DNA of 64,000 bases from Flagellimonas lutimaris (GTDB lineage Bacteria; Bacteroidota; Bacteroidia; Flavobacteriales; Flavobacteriaceae). Under the pieces are notes generated by a model. It was not told the DNA's origin. It ran no database searches and saw only the letters and a list, made by a program, of their open reading frames with translations. Where the stretch lies: the NCBI RefSeq assembly GCF_003581615.1, contig NZ_QXFH01000072.1, forward strand, positions 404,031 to 468,030, in the 5' to 3' direction. This document shows positions 36,261 through 44,357 of this stretch, piece after piece. The position numbers and the translations under genes were made by a program. Position 1 is the first letter of the stretch. The number at the start of each line of letters is the position of its first letter.

Positions 36261-36320
36261 CTTAAAAGTAGGGAATTTAGTTTAGGATGGGAGGTGGGAA
36301 TGAGCCATGGGCAGTATTGT
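36261..36320. repeat. T5: T-type direct repeat
   Basis: It begins CTTAAAAGTAGGGAATTTAG and continues GGATGGGAGG like T3. It ends 9 bases past the stop codon of the VOC gene at 36329. Confidence 0.85.
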
Positions 36321-36328
36321 GTGACGGT

Positions 36329-36715
36329 TTACTCCGTTATTTCGATCCATTTTCCTTCTGGGTCGGCAATAACACTTTCATAATATCCATCTCCAGTTGT
36401 TCTAGGTTCTCCGATGACCTTGAATCCGTTTTTCCGTATTTTTTCCGTAAGAGTATCTACTTTTTTCTTTGAACCGACGGATATGGCAAAATGGGTCAGG
36501 CCAAGTTTGGTGTCCCTATTATCCATAAATTCAGAAATATCGGGTCTGTGCATTAATTCGATTCGTGCTCCTTTTTCAAATGACAAGAAATAGGAACTGA
36601 ATTCTTTCTTTGGATTGTAATATTTTTCATTGGATTCCAATTCGAAAAAACGCAGATAAAAATCTCTCATTTTTTCTAAATCCGAGGTCCATATGGCAAT
36701 GTGTTCGATCTTCAT
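36329..36715 (-). CDS. VOC (glyoxalase-fold) protein
   Basis: This 128-residue glyoxalase-like protein starts MKIEHIAIWTSDLEKMRDFYLRFF, the canonical VOC N-terminal strand. GLTHFAISVGSKKK and SVIADPEGKWIEITE supply the remaining His/Glu-type metal sites (His7, His in THFA, Glu near the end). Substrate is unknown. It lies between direct repeats T5 and T6, a single-gene cassette. Confidence 0.88.
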   Translation of the reverse strand: MKIEHIAIWTSDLEKMRDFYLRFFELESNEKYYNPKKEFSSYFLSFEKGARIELMHRPDISEFMDNRDTKLGLTHFAISVGSKKKVDTLTEKIRKNGFKVIGEPRTTGDGYYESVIADPEGKWIEITE

Positions 36716-36727
36716 TACACTTCTTTT

Positions 36728-36790
36728 CTTAAAAGTAGGGAATTTAGTTTAGGGGAGGAGGGAACAATGAAATATGGTGATTGGTTGTAA
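36728..36790. repeat. T6: T-type direct repeat
   Basis: It begins CTTAAAAGTAGGGAATTTAG and has GGAGGGAACAATG. It lies just upstream of the VOC gene start and is followed by R4. No gene 3' end lies next to it on the minus strand. Confidence 0.85.
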
Positions 36791-36816
36791 CCCTCCCTAA
36801 ATGGAATAAAATCGTC

Positions 36817-36950
36817 GTCATTTCGAACCGACCGAAGGGAGTGTGAGAAACCGGAATGGTTACAGGAGATTTCTCAATCGTCGCCGTGCTCCTCATGTCG
36901 AAATGACAATGGAAGGTGTAAACCAGGCGCCCCACAAGATAGAATTATTA
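36817..36950. repeat. R-type dispersed repeat, copy R4
   Basis: GTCATTTCGA (36817-36826) and TCGAAATGAC (36898-36907) are perfect terminal inverted repeats. Inner GAATGGTTACAGGAG is shared with R3, and the tail GGTGTAAACCAGGCGCCCCA with R3. Confidence 0.88.
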
Positions 36951-36999
36951 ACGTAGTAGATGCCTTTAATTTGTTTGTCTTACAGTCAAGTAATAAGAA

Positions 37000-38754
37000 T
37001 TATTCGCTATTGGGATATGTGAATTTTTGGTTTGATTCAATCTTGTTTAGCACTTCGACTACTTCTGAATTGATTTCAGACTTTTTAATATTGCGACTTA
37101 TTTTGAATGAGTTGAGGGAAACACCATAATTTTTATGTGTCCATTTACTAAGTTTTTTAATTGTTTTCTTCCCTGGAATTAAACATAATTTCTTTTCCCC
37201 CCAGCTTCCAGAAACTATTTCTCTTGCTTTTGAATTAACAGTTTTAATTGATAAACTTCTGTCTCTTTGTGAAATCTCTGTTGCGTAGTTATCGGTTACT
37301 TCTTCTTTAAAACTATCGGCTATGTTATCAATTTTATCTTCTATTTCTTGCTTAGTTATTTGGGTCTTTTTATCATTATCTTGGATAATTCTTAGTATGG
37401 CATCTGGTATAAGTAAATAGTTTTCTATTTCTTTTCTTTGCCATATGTGCAAATTTATATCATGTTTTTGGGCCTCTTGGTATCTTTTAATTTTGTCTTC
37501 ATCTACGTGATAATCGGAATCCAGTATACAATATGTTTTAATGTCTATTTTACTGTCTTTAAAAACTTTATTTGAGCCAATTACTCGTTGCCAACCTCCC
37601 CAACCCTCAACAAAAGTTTTGGGAATTGTATCAATTGGATCATTGGTATTCTCATACAGGACATCTCTAAGGATTCCTAATATTTTTGTATCATCGTTAT
37701 CTCCTTCAACGATTAAAAACTTCTTATGGGAAAACATTCTGGCGATTTCCAAATTATGCACACTACCGATATTTTCGATTATTTGTTGGACCACAGGTGA
37801 ATCAATTGCATAATCCAATCGTTTTTTTGATGAATCAACTGGCAATATGTTATCCGGCTCTACTTCCGACATTATTTCAACAGAGTGAGTGGCAATTATT
37901 ATCTGCTTATATTTTCCCTTTAATAACCGTATCAGCTTTCTTTGCAAATCAGCATGCATATAAACATCAGGTTCATCTAAAATTACGGTTGAATTATCGC
38001 TACTTTTGCTTAGAAACCACATGGTTTGGAGCCACATTTGAAGCCCATGTCCCATCCAACCAATTTCGGCTGAAAAGTTACTATCTGTAATAATTAAACT
38101 AAGAGGTCTGCCTTCGAAGGCAGTTCTCCCATTTAAATCTCGTACACCTAAACCTTTCCAAGTTGATTCTGCTAATTCTTTGAATTTTGGAAAGAACTCA
38201 TAATTATATTTGATTTGATTTCTAAAGTGTCTTGAACTAAGATATGTATCTATTCCTGACTGTACTGTTTTATACTTTAAGACAGTTTCAGACTCTTGTA
38301 ATGGTGAAATTTGAGGCAGAATATTAACTTCCCGAATATTAATTCTTCTTGCTTGTGATTTTGATGATACAATGTTGCCTTTTTGATCATATATTACTGC
38401 AAAAACATCTGCTTCCTCACCTACATAAATTTCAAACTTTGATTTATTACTGAAATTTATGGTTAAAATTGCAGGTGAATCACCATACATATGAAACAAG
38501 TTTTTTGTAGAAATGTTTAATTGAGCAATCGAAGGGGAGACCCCAACATATTTAGGGTTTAAGTCTAGCCAATCCGGTGAAACTTTATAATTTAAATTTG
38601 TGCATCTTGAAGCAATAATTGCAATTATCCTAAGAACTTCAATTAAGGTTGACTTGCCAGCATTATTCTTGCCAACAAGAATTGAAATATCTTCAAAATC
38701 AACTATTGTCAATTCGAAACATCTATAATTTTCTATTTTAAGTCTTCTCAACAT
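37000..38754 (-). CDS. OLD-family ATPase/TOPRIM nuclease
   Basis: This 584-residue protein has an ABC-type ATPase domain: Walker A GKNNAGKST at 28-36, an LSGGQ-like region replaced by WMGHGLQMWLQ, Walker B VILDEPDVYMH near 257, and H-loop ATHSVEIMSEV. A TOPRIM domain follows: LIVEGDNDDTK near 345 and ILDSDYH near 408. OLD nucleases cleave DNA and often act in phage defence. No UvrD-like partner (as in Gabija) is adjacent, so it fits the stand-alone class. It lies at the right edge of the accessory island. Confidence 0.88.
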   Translation of the reverse strand: MLRRLKIENYRCFELTIVDFEDISILVGKNNAGKSTLIEVLRIIAIIASRCTNLNYKVSPDWLDLNPKYVGVSPSIAQLNISTKNLFHMYGDSPAILTINFSNKSKFEIYVGEEADVFAVIYDQKGNIVSSKSQARRINIREVNILPQISPLQESETVLKYKTVQSGIDTYLSSRHFRNQIKYNYEFFPKFKELAESTWKGLGVRDLNGRTAFEGRPLSLIITDSNFSAEIGWMGHGLQMWLQTMWFLSKSSDNSTVILDEPDVYMHADLQRKLIRLLKGKYKQIIIATHSVEIMSEVEPDNILPVDSSKKRLDYAIDSPVVQQIIENIGSVHNLEIARMFSHKKFLIVEGDNDDTKILGILRDVLYENTNDPIDTIPKTFVEGWGGWQRVIGSNKVFKDSKIDIKTYCILDSDYHVDEDKIKRYQEAQKHDINLHIWQRKEIENYLLIPDAILRIIQDNDKKTQITKQEIEDKIDNIADSFKEEVTDNYATEISQRDRSLSIKTVNSKAREIVSGSWGEKKLCLIPGKKTIKKLSKWTHKNYGVSLNSFKISRNIKKSEINSEVVEVLNKIESNQKFTYPNSE

Positions 38755-39095
38755 TTTTTATGCAATCCATTTTATGATATGACCCATTAAGTCGACGTAT
38801 ACCGAAAAGGTTTTGTCAAGCTACTAAATTTCACCGAAAATTCCTTCAAAAACAATATGCTAACCAAAGGAGTTGTAAGAAGTTATCAACGAACCCCTAT
38901 TTCTTGTTTCCGGATAAAATGTATATTTGGAGTGCGAAACGTATTTATTTTATTGCCCTCCAACCTCTACATGTCTTAAATAGAAGATAAAGGATAGGCA
39001 AACGGGTGCAAGTCCCGAAGACCACTCAGGGCATAGCTTTGATACGTTTCGCGGTGACCTATCCTCATTTGTTTAACTTTTTTAATCACTCTATT
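38755..39095. other. gap with repeat copy and structured element
   Basis: The first part holds 22 bases (38836-38857) identical to 47767-47788. The second part is the structured element at 38934-39064. No protein gene is convincing here; a frame starting TTG or ATG inside the structured element continues into the small gene but its N-terminus has no support. Confidence 0.55.
38934..39064 (+). ncRNA. candidate structured RNA / cis-regulatory leader
   Basis: Nested perfect stems are visible: 38934-38944 GCGAAACGTAT with 39042-39052 ATACGTTTCGC (11 bp); 38955-38959 with 39028-39032 (5 bp); 38973-38977 GTCTT with 39018-39022 AAGAC (5 bp); 39003-39006 with 39014-39017 around a seven-base loop TGCAAGT. 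A further 7-bp pair, GGATAGG (38992-38998) with CCTATCC (39058-39064), would form a pseudoknot. Thirty-two bases later the start of the small gene reads ATGCGAAAC, and GCGAAAC there could pair with GTTTCGC at 39046-39052 instead of the main stem. No known riboswitch consensus fits. Confidence 0.5.
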
Positions 39096-39374
39096 ATGCG
39101 AAACGGAGAAGGTCAAGAAAAAAACTGCCCCCAAGGCAGTAGCGCACATGCGCAAAGCGTTCCCAAAATTTCCCACATGCTCAGCCCGGCCCAAGTACAA
39201 TTGCTAGACTACGCCGATGCGCTGGATGGTCCCCATCTGGTAAAATCCCTAAAACTGCTGCACGATATTGCCGTGTACCACTCTACCGAACCTATTGATG
39301 AGGAAGAAAAGGACGCACTCTACCTTATAAAAGGGCTGTGGGAGTGTGTTGAGGGTATTGTTGGCGAAGGGTGA
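39096..39374 (+). CDS. hypothetical 92-residue protein
   Basis: ATG at 39096 gives MRNGEGQEKNCPQGSSAHAQ followed by a helical stretch MLSPAQVQLLDYADALDGPH and LVKSLKLLHDIAVYH, then an acidic region. I recognise no domain. The frame is open from 39006, but those extra residues come from the structured element. GC-rich codons and a plausible terminator after the stop support expression. Function is unknown; a small regulatory or antitoxin-like role is possible but unsupported. Confidence 0.55.
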   Translation: MRNGEGQEKNCPQGSSAHAQSVPKISHMLSPAQVQLLDYADALDGPHLVKSLKLLHDIAVYHSTEPIDEEEKDALYLIKGLWECVEGIVGEG

Positions 39375-39381
39375 AGGGTGG

Positions 39382-39405
39382 GAGGGCCTTTGCGCCCTCT
39401 TTCCT
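39382..39405 (+). terminator. possible terminator after the small gene
   Basis: GAGGGC (39382-39387) pairs with GCCCTC (39394-39399), followed by TTTCC and a T-rich stretch. It ends just before the convergent DUF885 gene's stop. Confidence 0.45.
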
Positions 39406-39412
39406 GTTGTTT

Positions 39413-41089
39413 TTATTCTGTAATGATCTTTAAATGGTCCTTGGAGCCCGTCATTTGCCAATGGCCCAACGAAATAGGGATGTTGCCGATACTGTTCAGG
39501 GTATCAAAAAAGTCTTTCGGGGCAAAGGGTTCGCCCTGTAGCTCTTTTTGTCGGGCATAATCGGCCAAGGCAGCTTCCAACAAATATTTACCGGTTATGT
39601 AACTGGAGCCATACCCGGGTTGGCGCAAATAGAGGTGTTGCTCAAAAATGAGCAGTTCCTTTTCGGTTTTCATCCACCCGCGCGGCGTGTATTCACTGTG
39701 AATCCCTCCGGCTTCTTCCATGGTCATTTCGTTGGCGTGGGCATATAACGATCCCAAACCTCTGGCCGCACGCTGCGCAATCATAATATAAACGATTTCT
39801 TTGGTTCGTGGGCTATCGTCGTACAGACCCGCTTGCATAAACATTTCTTCCACGGCGGTGGCGGTTCCCTCGTTTCTCGAATCCCAAATATTATATAATA
39901 AAGGGCCTTTTCGTATCTCACTTTTATGGGGTTCAATATCCATGCGGGCGAGTTCAAACCAATGGTAAAAATGGGAGTATAGCGGTCTGGCATCATAATG
40001 CTCGCCAATGGAGAAGAAATTACGGGTCTCCTTGGGTATAAATTCCCCCAAATGTTCGCGCAGGGCAGGGTCAAAATAGGGTTTTACGGTAACAATGTCC
40101 TGTTGTTCCAGAAAATTGATCAAACTTTTGGCAGAGGCATCCGCCATTTTATCATAAGCTTCTGGGGAGTCTGCAGCAACCAACTCAGGTAGGTTTCTGT
40201 TTCTGTGCTCTTCCAATTTTAACGAAGCCCAAGCACGGGCCAGCTCACGTTTTAGGATCATTACTTCGTCCTCCCAAGTGAGGGGCACCAAGTGTACATT
40301 TTGTAAATACCAGGTGTAATTGTCCTTGCCAATGCCCGAAGGACCGGTTTTGGATTCAGATTCGGCCTGTAGCCAAGAAACAAGGTCGTTGGTGGACGCT
40401 ATGGCATCATCGATAACGGCAACCAGTTCGGCATCGTTTGTAACCGCATCCTTCTTTTTTAACTCGGTGAGCACCACACTCTGGTTTTGGATGTCCCGAA
40501 TACCGGTTACCCATAAATCCCGGGCATTTCCCGTCAAGTTTTTCTTTGCTTGGGTATTGAGAGGTGTAATTTTATTTAGGTCGCTCAGGAGTCTAGATCG
40601 TTCTTCAGTGGATAAGGGAAAGTCATAGGTCCACAGTTCCGTTGTGCCATGGTTGGTCGGCCCCTCATGGGCGGGCACATCGCTTTTGGCGGTCCAAACC
40701 GCTTTGTAAAAAGCGGGGTCGCGCACCCAAGGTTTTAAGATTCGATGGTTAAAATCGTAGCCGTTCATTTCGGCCCAAACAATCATCCAATCCACTTGGT
40801 TTTCCACGGACCAGTTGGTGGTGTCGATTGCTTGTAAGCTTGCCTGCAATTCTTTGAACCTTGGCCAGCGTTTGTCAAAGGTCTCCGAGGTATAATCGGG
40901 CGCACCGTCCAAAAGTGGAGGATTTTCAAATGTTCTCCATTCTTTGAACAGGGAAACCAAGTCTTGATACTCGTTGGAAGTGAAATTTTCAGTTTTGGTC
41001 GAGGTTTCTGTGGTGCTTTCTTTCTTTTCGGTTTGACAGCTCATCAGGAGCATTGCTACAAAAGATAGGAGGGTGGTGGTTGTTTTCAA
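39413..41089 (-). CDS. DUF885-family lipoprotein
   Basis: This 558-residue lipoprotein has signal [18 protein letters not shown] (Cys18). It follows DUF885 in length, helical content and the late [20 protein letters not shown] segment. DUF885 members are zinc-metallopeptidase-like, but the usual HExxxH-type site near the end is replaced by [15 protein letters not shown], so metal-dependent activity is uncertain; an HEGPTNHG sequence occurs earlier (near residue 142). Function is unknown. Confidence 0.75.
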   Translation of the reverse strand: MKTTTTLLSFVAMLLMSCQTEKKESTTETSTKTENFTSNEYQDLVSLFKEWRTFENPPLLDGAPDYTSETFDKRWPRFKELQASLQAIDTTNWSVENQVDWMIVWAEMNGYDFNHRILKPWVRDPAFYKAVWTAKSDVPAHEGPTNHGTTELWTYDFPLSTEERSRLLSDLNKITPLNTQAKKNLTGNARDLWVTGIRDIQNQSVVLTELKKKDAVTNDAELVAVIDDAIASTNDLVSWLQAESESKTGPSGIGKDNYTWYLQNVHLVPLTWEDEVMILKRELARAWASLKLEEHRNRNLPELVAADSPEAYDKMADASAKSLINFLEQQDIVTVKPYFDPALREHLGEFIPKETRNFFSIGEHYDARPLYSHFYHWFELARMDIEPHKSEIRKGPLLYNIWDSRNEGTATAVEEMFMQAGLYDDSPRTKEIVYIMIAQRAARGLGSLYAHANEMTMEEAGGIHSEYTPRGWMKTEKELLIFEQHLYLRQPGYGSSYITGKYLLEAALADYARQKELQGEPFAPKDFFDTLNSIGNIPISLGHWQMTGSKDHLKIITE

Positions 41090-41184
41090 GTGGTTGAGTT
41101 TTTATTGGATTTCAAGTTCGGCGAAATATCCTATAAAAACAAAAGTTCGTTTAAATGGTTATGGGTTTTTTAATATAGGAACGC

Positions 41185-42105
41185 TTATTCACAAACCTCG
41201 TTCAGTTCTTGGTATTCGGATAAGGACACCGTAGGTATTTCCTGCCCGCCCTGTATTTTAATACAGCTCAAATCCAGATTTCTATCTACTCGTAAATCGA
41301 TAAGTGATGTATTCTGGCTCACATCCAAACTGGTCAGTGCATTGGAAGAGGCATAAAAATACATCAAGTTAGGATTGTTTTCGAGATTGATATGATCTAA
41401 GCTATTATTGGAAATCACTACAGTTTCCAAGAACGGATTGGAGCTTAAATCCACCGTGCTCAGTTGATTGGTCGTCAACAAAATACTTTTTAGGTTGGGT
41501 GCTCCGGTGGAATCGAAGGATGTTAATTGGTTATCGCTCATCAGCAAATGTTCAATGGATGCATTGGTCATACTAAAATCCTCAAAGTAGTTATAGGATA
41601 CGTTCAGCTTTTTAAGTTGACTTGCATGTTCCAATCCAGTGATGGTATGCAGTTCGTTTACCAATACTTCGATTACTATCAAATTTACATTGTTGCTGAT
41701 ATCCATAGTGGTCAAGTAATTGTTCTGAAGGTACAAGGTGTCCAATTTTGTATTGGAACTTAAGTCGATGTCTTCAATATTTTGTCCAGCTGCAGATAAA
41801 AAAGTAATGTTTGTGAACCCTTCGATACCCGTAAGGTTTTCGATTTCGCCAAAGTGACTGTTAAGGTTTAAATCCAATCGCTGCACTTGCTCGGCATCTT
41901 CTCGCAACATTTGCCCGTTAACGGTACCATCGGTATCCACGCCTTGATCAATGAGTATTTGCTCAAAATGATTGTCTGGAATTAAAAGGTATTGATCGTT
42001 TACCAAACTATCGCTCGAATTATCGTCGGAACACGAGCCAATGAGAAAAAGGGTAGAAATAAAAATTAGGGCAAAGCATGCATTTGCCATTTTAGAGGTT
42101 AGCAT
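41185..42105 (-). CDS. leucine-rich-repeat lipoprotein
   Basis: This 306-residue surface or periplasmic lipoprotein starts at 42105, or at an internal ATG six codons later, with lipobox FLIGSC. Residues about 80-270 are roughly ten leucine-rich repeats of about 21 residues (LDLSSN/LxxLDVSxN pattern, e.g. LYLQNNYLTTMDISNN). An EF-hand-like DQGVDTDGTVNG segment precedes them. Such repeats bind proteins or carbohydrates. It lies 63 bases downstream of the TPR regulator gene on the same strand and may share its transcript. Confidence 0.82.
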   Translation of the reverse strand: MLTSKMANACFALIFISTLFLIGSCSDDNSSDSLVNDQYLLIPDNHFEQILIDQGVDTDGTVNGQMLREDAEQVQRLDLNLNSHFGEIENLTGIEGFTNITFLSAAGQNIEDIDLSSNTKLDTLYLQNNYLTTMDISNNVNLIVIEVLVNELHTITGLEHASQLKKLNVSYNYFEDFSMTNASIEHLLMSDNQLTSFDSTGAPNLKSILLTTNQLSTVDLSSNPFLETVVISNNSLDHINLENNPNLMYFYASSNALTSLDVSQNTSLIDLRVDRNLDLSCIKIQGGQEIPTVSLSEYQELNEVCE

Positions 42106-42168
42106 TCTGATTGTTTTTTGATGATGAGTACATATGACTCAGAAACATCAAAAATGTTACATTAATTT

Positions 42169-44046
42169 TTAAATGGCGTTCAAGAAATCATTGAGGTCGG
42201 TTGCTTTGTCCAGTCCTAATTTCTTCTTTAAACGGTATTTGGATTTCAGGATACTATCTGGCAATACATTGAGGGTAGCGGCAATTTCTTTGGTAGTGAG
42301 ATTCATGCGTAAAAAAGCCGCCAAGCGGATTTCCTTTTCGGAGATGTCCGGGTAAATGGTTTTTAACTTTTGGTCAAAGTCGTTATGGACCTCGGAAAAA
42401 TAGGTTTTAAAGACTTCCCAATCCTTATCGGAGGCATTTTCTTTTTTGAGCAACATTACCATACGCCTAAACTCCATTTTAAACTTTTCGGGGGAATTTT
42501 TGATGTTCTCCAAGTTCTCCATCAACTCTTGGATAAAGGTGTTCTTTTGCACTAAGTGCAGGGTCTGGCTGGTGAGTTCCTTCTTCTTGTGGGCGATTTC
42601 CTGTTTGTAGATTTCTTCCTGCTTTTCCCTGGCAATCTTGTTTTTCTTTATACGTTGTCGGTAACCAAATACCAATAATCCGGATAGGGCTAGGGCAGAG
42701 GCCATGCCTCCTGCGTAGAGTCCTTTGGTGAGTTTGTCTACTTTGGCTTTTGCGTTCAAGGTGTTGATTTCCTCTACTTGCAAAGCGATTTCGGCTTCTT
42801 TTCTTTCAGTCTGAAATATAATCCGCAGCTCTTCAATTTCCTTTATTTTTTCCAGATTCAATAGGGAATCACTCAGTTCTAAATACTGTTTGTGTGACTT
42901 TAGGGATAAAGGAAAATTGCCCAAAGCCTCATTTGCTTGACTTTCTAGCTTCAAGGCATTTTTTAAAATGGACATATTGTCCGTATCAAGAGCATATTTT
43001 TTCACTTCTGCTAGAAGGTTTTTTGCCTGTTTGGGTTTTCCGAGAGAAATATAGGCCTCAGCCAGTTTGTTTCTCGCTATCGCTATTCGTCTATTGGCAT
43101 TGATGGTCGATGCAATTTCAATGGATTGGTTTAAGTGTTCAATGGCATTTTGGTATTCATTCATTTGAATATATGTGGACCCCATATTAGTTAAAGCGGC
43201 AGCTTCCAATGCAGAAACTTTGGCAACTTTGGATTTAACGATACTTTTTTCAAAATAACTCAAGGCCGCTTTTTCATTTTTCAGAGACTTATACATCACA
43301 CCGATATCGTTTAGAGCTTGCGCTTGGTAATACGTATCATTATAATCCTCATAAATGGCAAGGGCCTTTTTGTTGTAATCGATGGCCATCTGATGATTTT
43401 TTAAATTGTGCTCCAAGGTGGCCAAATGATTGTAAGAATCTGCAATTCTGATGGAATCCTGTAATTTTTCGAAAAGCTTTAGCCCTTTTAAAACGTTTGC
43501 TAAGGCAATGGAATAATAACCTTTGTTCTGATTGATTGTGCCCTTGAAATCATATGCCAAAGCAGTGCCCATAGTGTCTTTTTGCTTAATTGTAAAGTCG
43601 AGATCAATATTATTTATACTATCGGCCTTATTTAAATTACCTTGACTAAATTCAAGAATGGCCAAACCTCTACGGGCCTGTGAAATGTGTACTTTGTTTT
43701 CTATTCTTTCTGCAATGTCCAAACTCGAATTGTAGTAATACCTCGCCGAGTCCAATTTATCTAAGTTGTTGTATACAATTCCCAACTGGTAATAGGCAAG
43801 TGAAACTCCTTCATCATAGTTCAACTCTGTGGATAATTGAAGCTCCATACGGGCAAACTCCTTCGCTTTGTCGGGATTTCGATACATATAATAGTTGACG
43901 ATATTGTTGGCCGTTTTAACCTTTATAGTATCGAGTGGTTGAATGTTCAACACCGATAGTAAACTGTCAATATTCATTTTATTTTGACCTGTGGCCCAGC
44001 AAAAAGGAAGTAAAAAAAACAGAATCGAGGTTGTTATTGTTTTCAT
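42169..44046 (-). CDS. TPR-sensor regulator with LuxR-type HTH
   Basis: ATG at 44046 (MKTITTSILFFLLPFCWATG, signal peptide) gives 625 residues; the open frame to 44142 adds unrelated residues. About 40-400 are TPR repeats, one transmembrane helix follows (LYAGGMASALALSGLLVFGY, about 475-495), a coiled coil (REKQEEIYKQEIAHKKKELT) and a C-terminal helix-turn-helix about 572-622 (EKEIRLAAFLRMNLTTKEIA). This is the Bacteroidota-type one-component regulator that senses outside and binds DNA inside. It is divergent from the pore-forming-like gene across repeated boxes, which it probably controls. Confidence 0.85.
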   Translation of the reverse strand: MKTITTSILFFLLPFCWATGQNKMNIDSLLSVLNIQPLDTIKVKTANNIVNYYMYRNPDKAKEFARMELQLSTELNYDEGVSLAYYQLGIVYNNLDKLDSARYYYNSSLDIAERIENKVHISQARRGLAILEFSQGNLNKADSINNIDLDFTIKQKDTMGTALAYDFKGTINQNKGYYSIALANVLKGLKLFEKLQDSIRIADSYNHLATLEHNLKNHQMAIDYNKKALAIYEDYNDTYYQAQALNDIGVMYKSLKNEKAALSYFEKSIVKSKVAKVSALEAAALTNMGSTYIQMNEYQNAIEHLNQSIEIASTINANRRIAIARNKLAEAYISLGKPKQAKNLLAEVKKYALDTDNMSILKNALKLESQANEALGNFPLSLKSHKQYLELSDSLLNLEKIKEIEELRIIFQTERKEAEIALQVEEINTLNAKAKVDKLTKGLYAGGMASALALSGLLVFGYRQRIKKNKIAREKQEEIYKQEIAHKKKELTSQTLHLVQKNTFIQELMENLENIKNSPEKFKMEFRRMVMLLKKENASDKDWEVFKTYFSEVHNDFDQKLKTIYPDISEKEIRLAAFLRMNLTTKEIAATLNVLPDSILKSKYRLKKKLGLDKATDLNDFLNAI

Positions 44047-44124
44047 ATCATATTGGTTGAGGTTCAGAAAGATACCTATTATATCCATTGTATAGTAGGA
44101 TCCCTTGTATGTTAAAAATGACTT

Positions 44125-44289
44125 TGTCCATACAAAATCCATGTTTTTCCTACCTCAAACTCTGGTAAAAACTTCTGTAAAGGATTGATATTATTGATGC
44201 TAATCGATAAAAGGCGTGATTTGAAAAAATGGGTTGTCCATAGCTGTTTTGGATGTTGTCCTCCTATCCTGTCCATACTTTGTCCATAC
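44125..44289. promoter_or_regulatory. four copies of a TGTCCATA(C) box
   Basis: TGTCCATAC or TGTCCATA occurs at 44125-44133, 44235-44242, 44270-44278 and 44281-44289. The last two start 11 bases apart, about one helix turn. They lie in the divergent region between the LuxR-type regulator and the cytolysin-like gene and would suit its binding. TAGGTTTG at 44297-44304 fits a -7 promoter box directed at the cytolysin-like gene. Confidence 0.55.
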
Positions 44290-44357
44290 TCAAAAATAGG
44301 TTTGAGGGATGTATGACTCTAATTTCGAGCCTGTTGAACCTCAAAAACCAAATAATT

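Noticed and set aside
18415..36950. A CRISPR array made of the dispersed repeats
   Set aside because: Repeats are hundreds to thousands of bases apart with genes between them; spacing and lengths do not fit CRISPR.
37000..38754. A Gabija system
   Set aside because: The TOPRIM-ATPase is present but no UvrD-like GajB gene is adjacent on either side.
38973..39022. A tRNA-like shape with a T-arm look (CGGG TGCAAGT CCCG) closed by GTCTT/AAGAC
   Set aside because: Only about 50 bases separate the closing stem, with no D-arm or anticodon arm.
38934..39064. Cobalamin riboswitch or HDV-like ribozyme at the structured element
   Set aside because: The cobalamin core GCAACTG is absent, and the pseudoknot spacing (about 60 bases between P1 strands) and strand order do not fit an HDV fold.
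42169..44142. Longest start at 44142 for the TPR regulator
   Set aside because: The extra 32 residues have no homology sense and would hide the signal peptide that begins at 44046.
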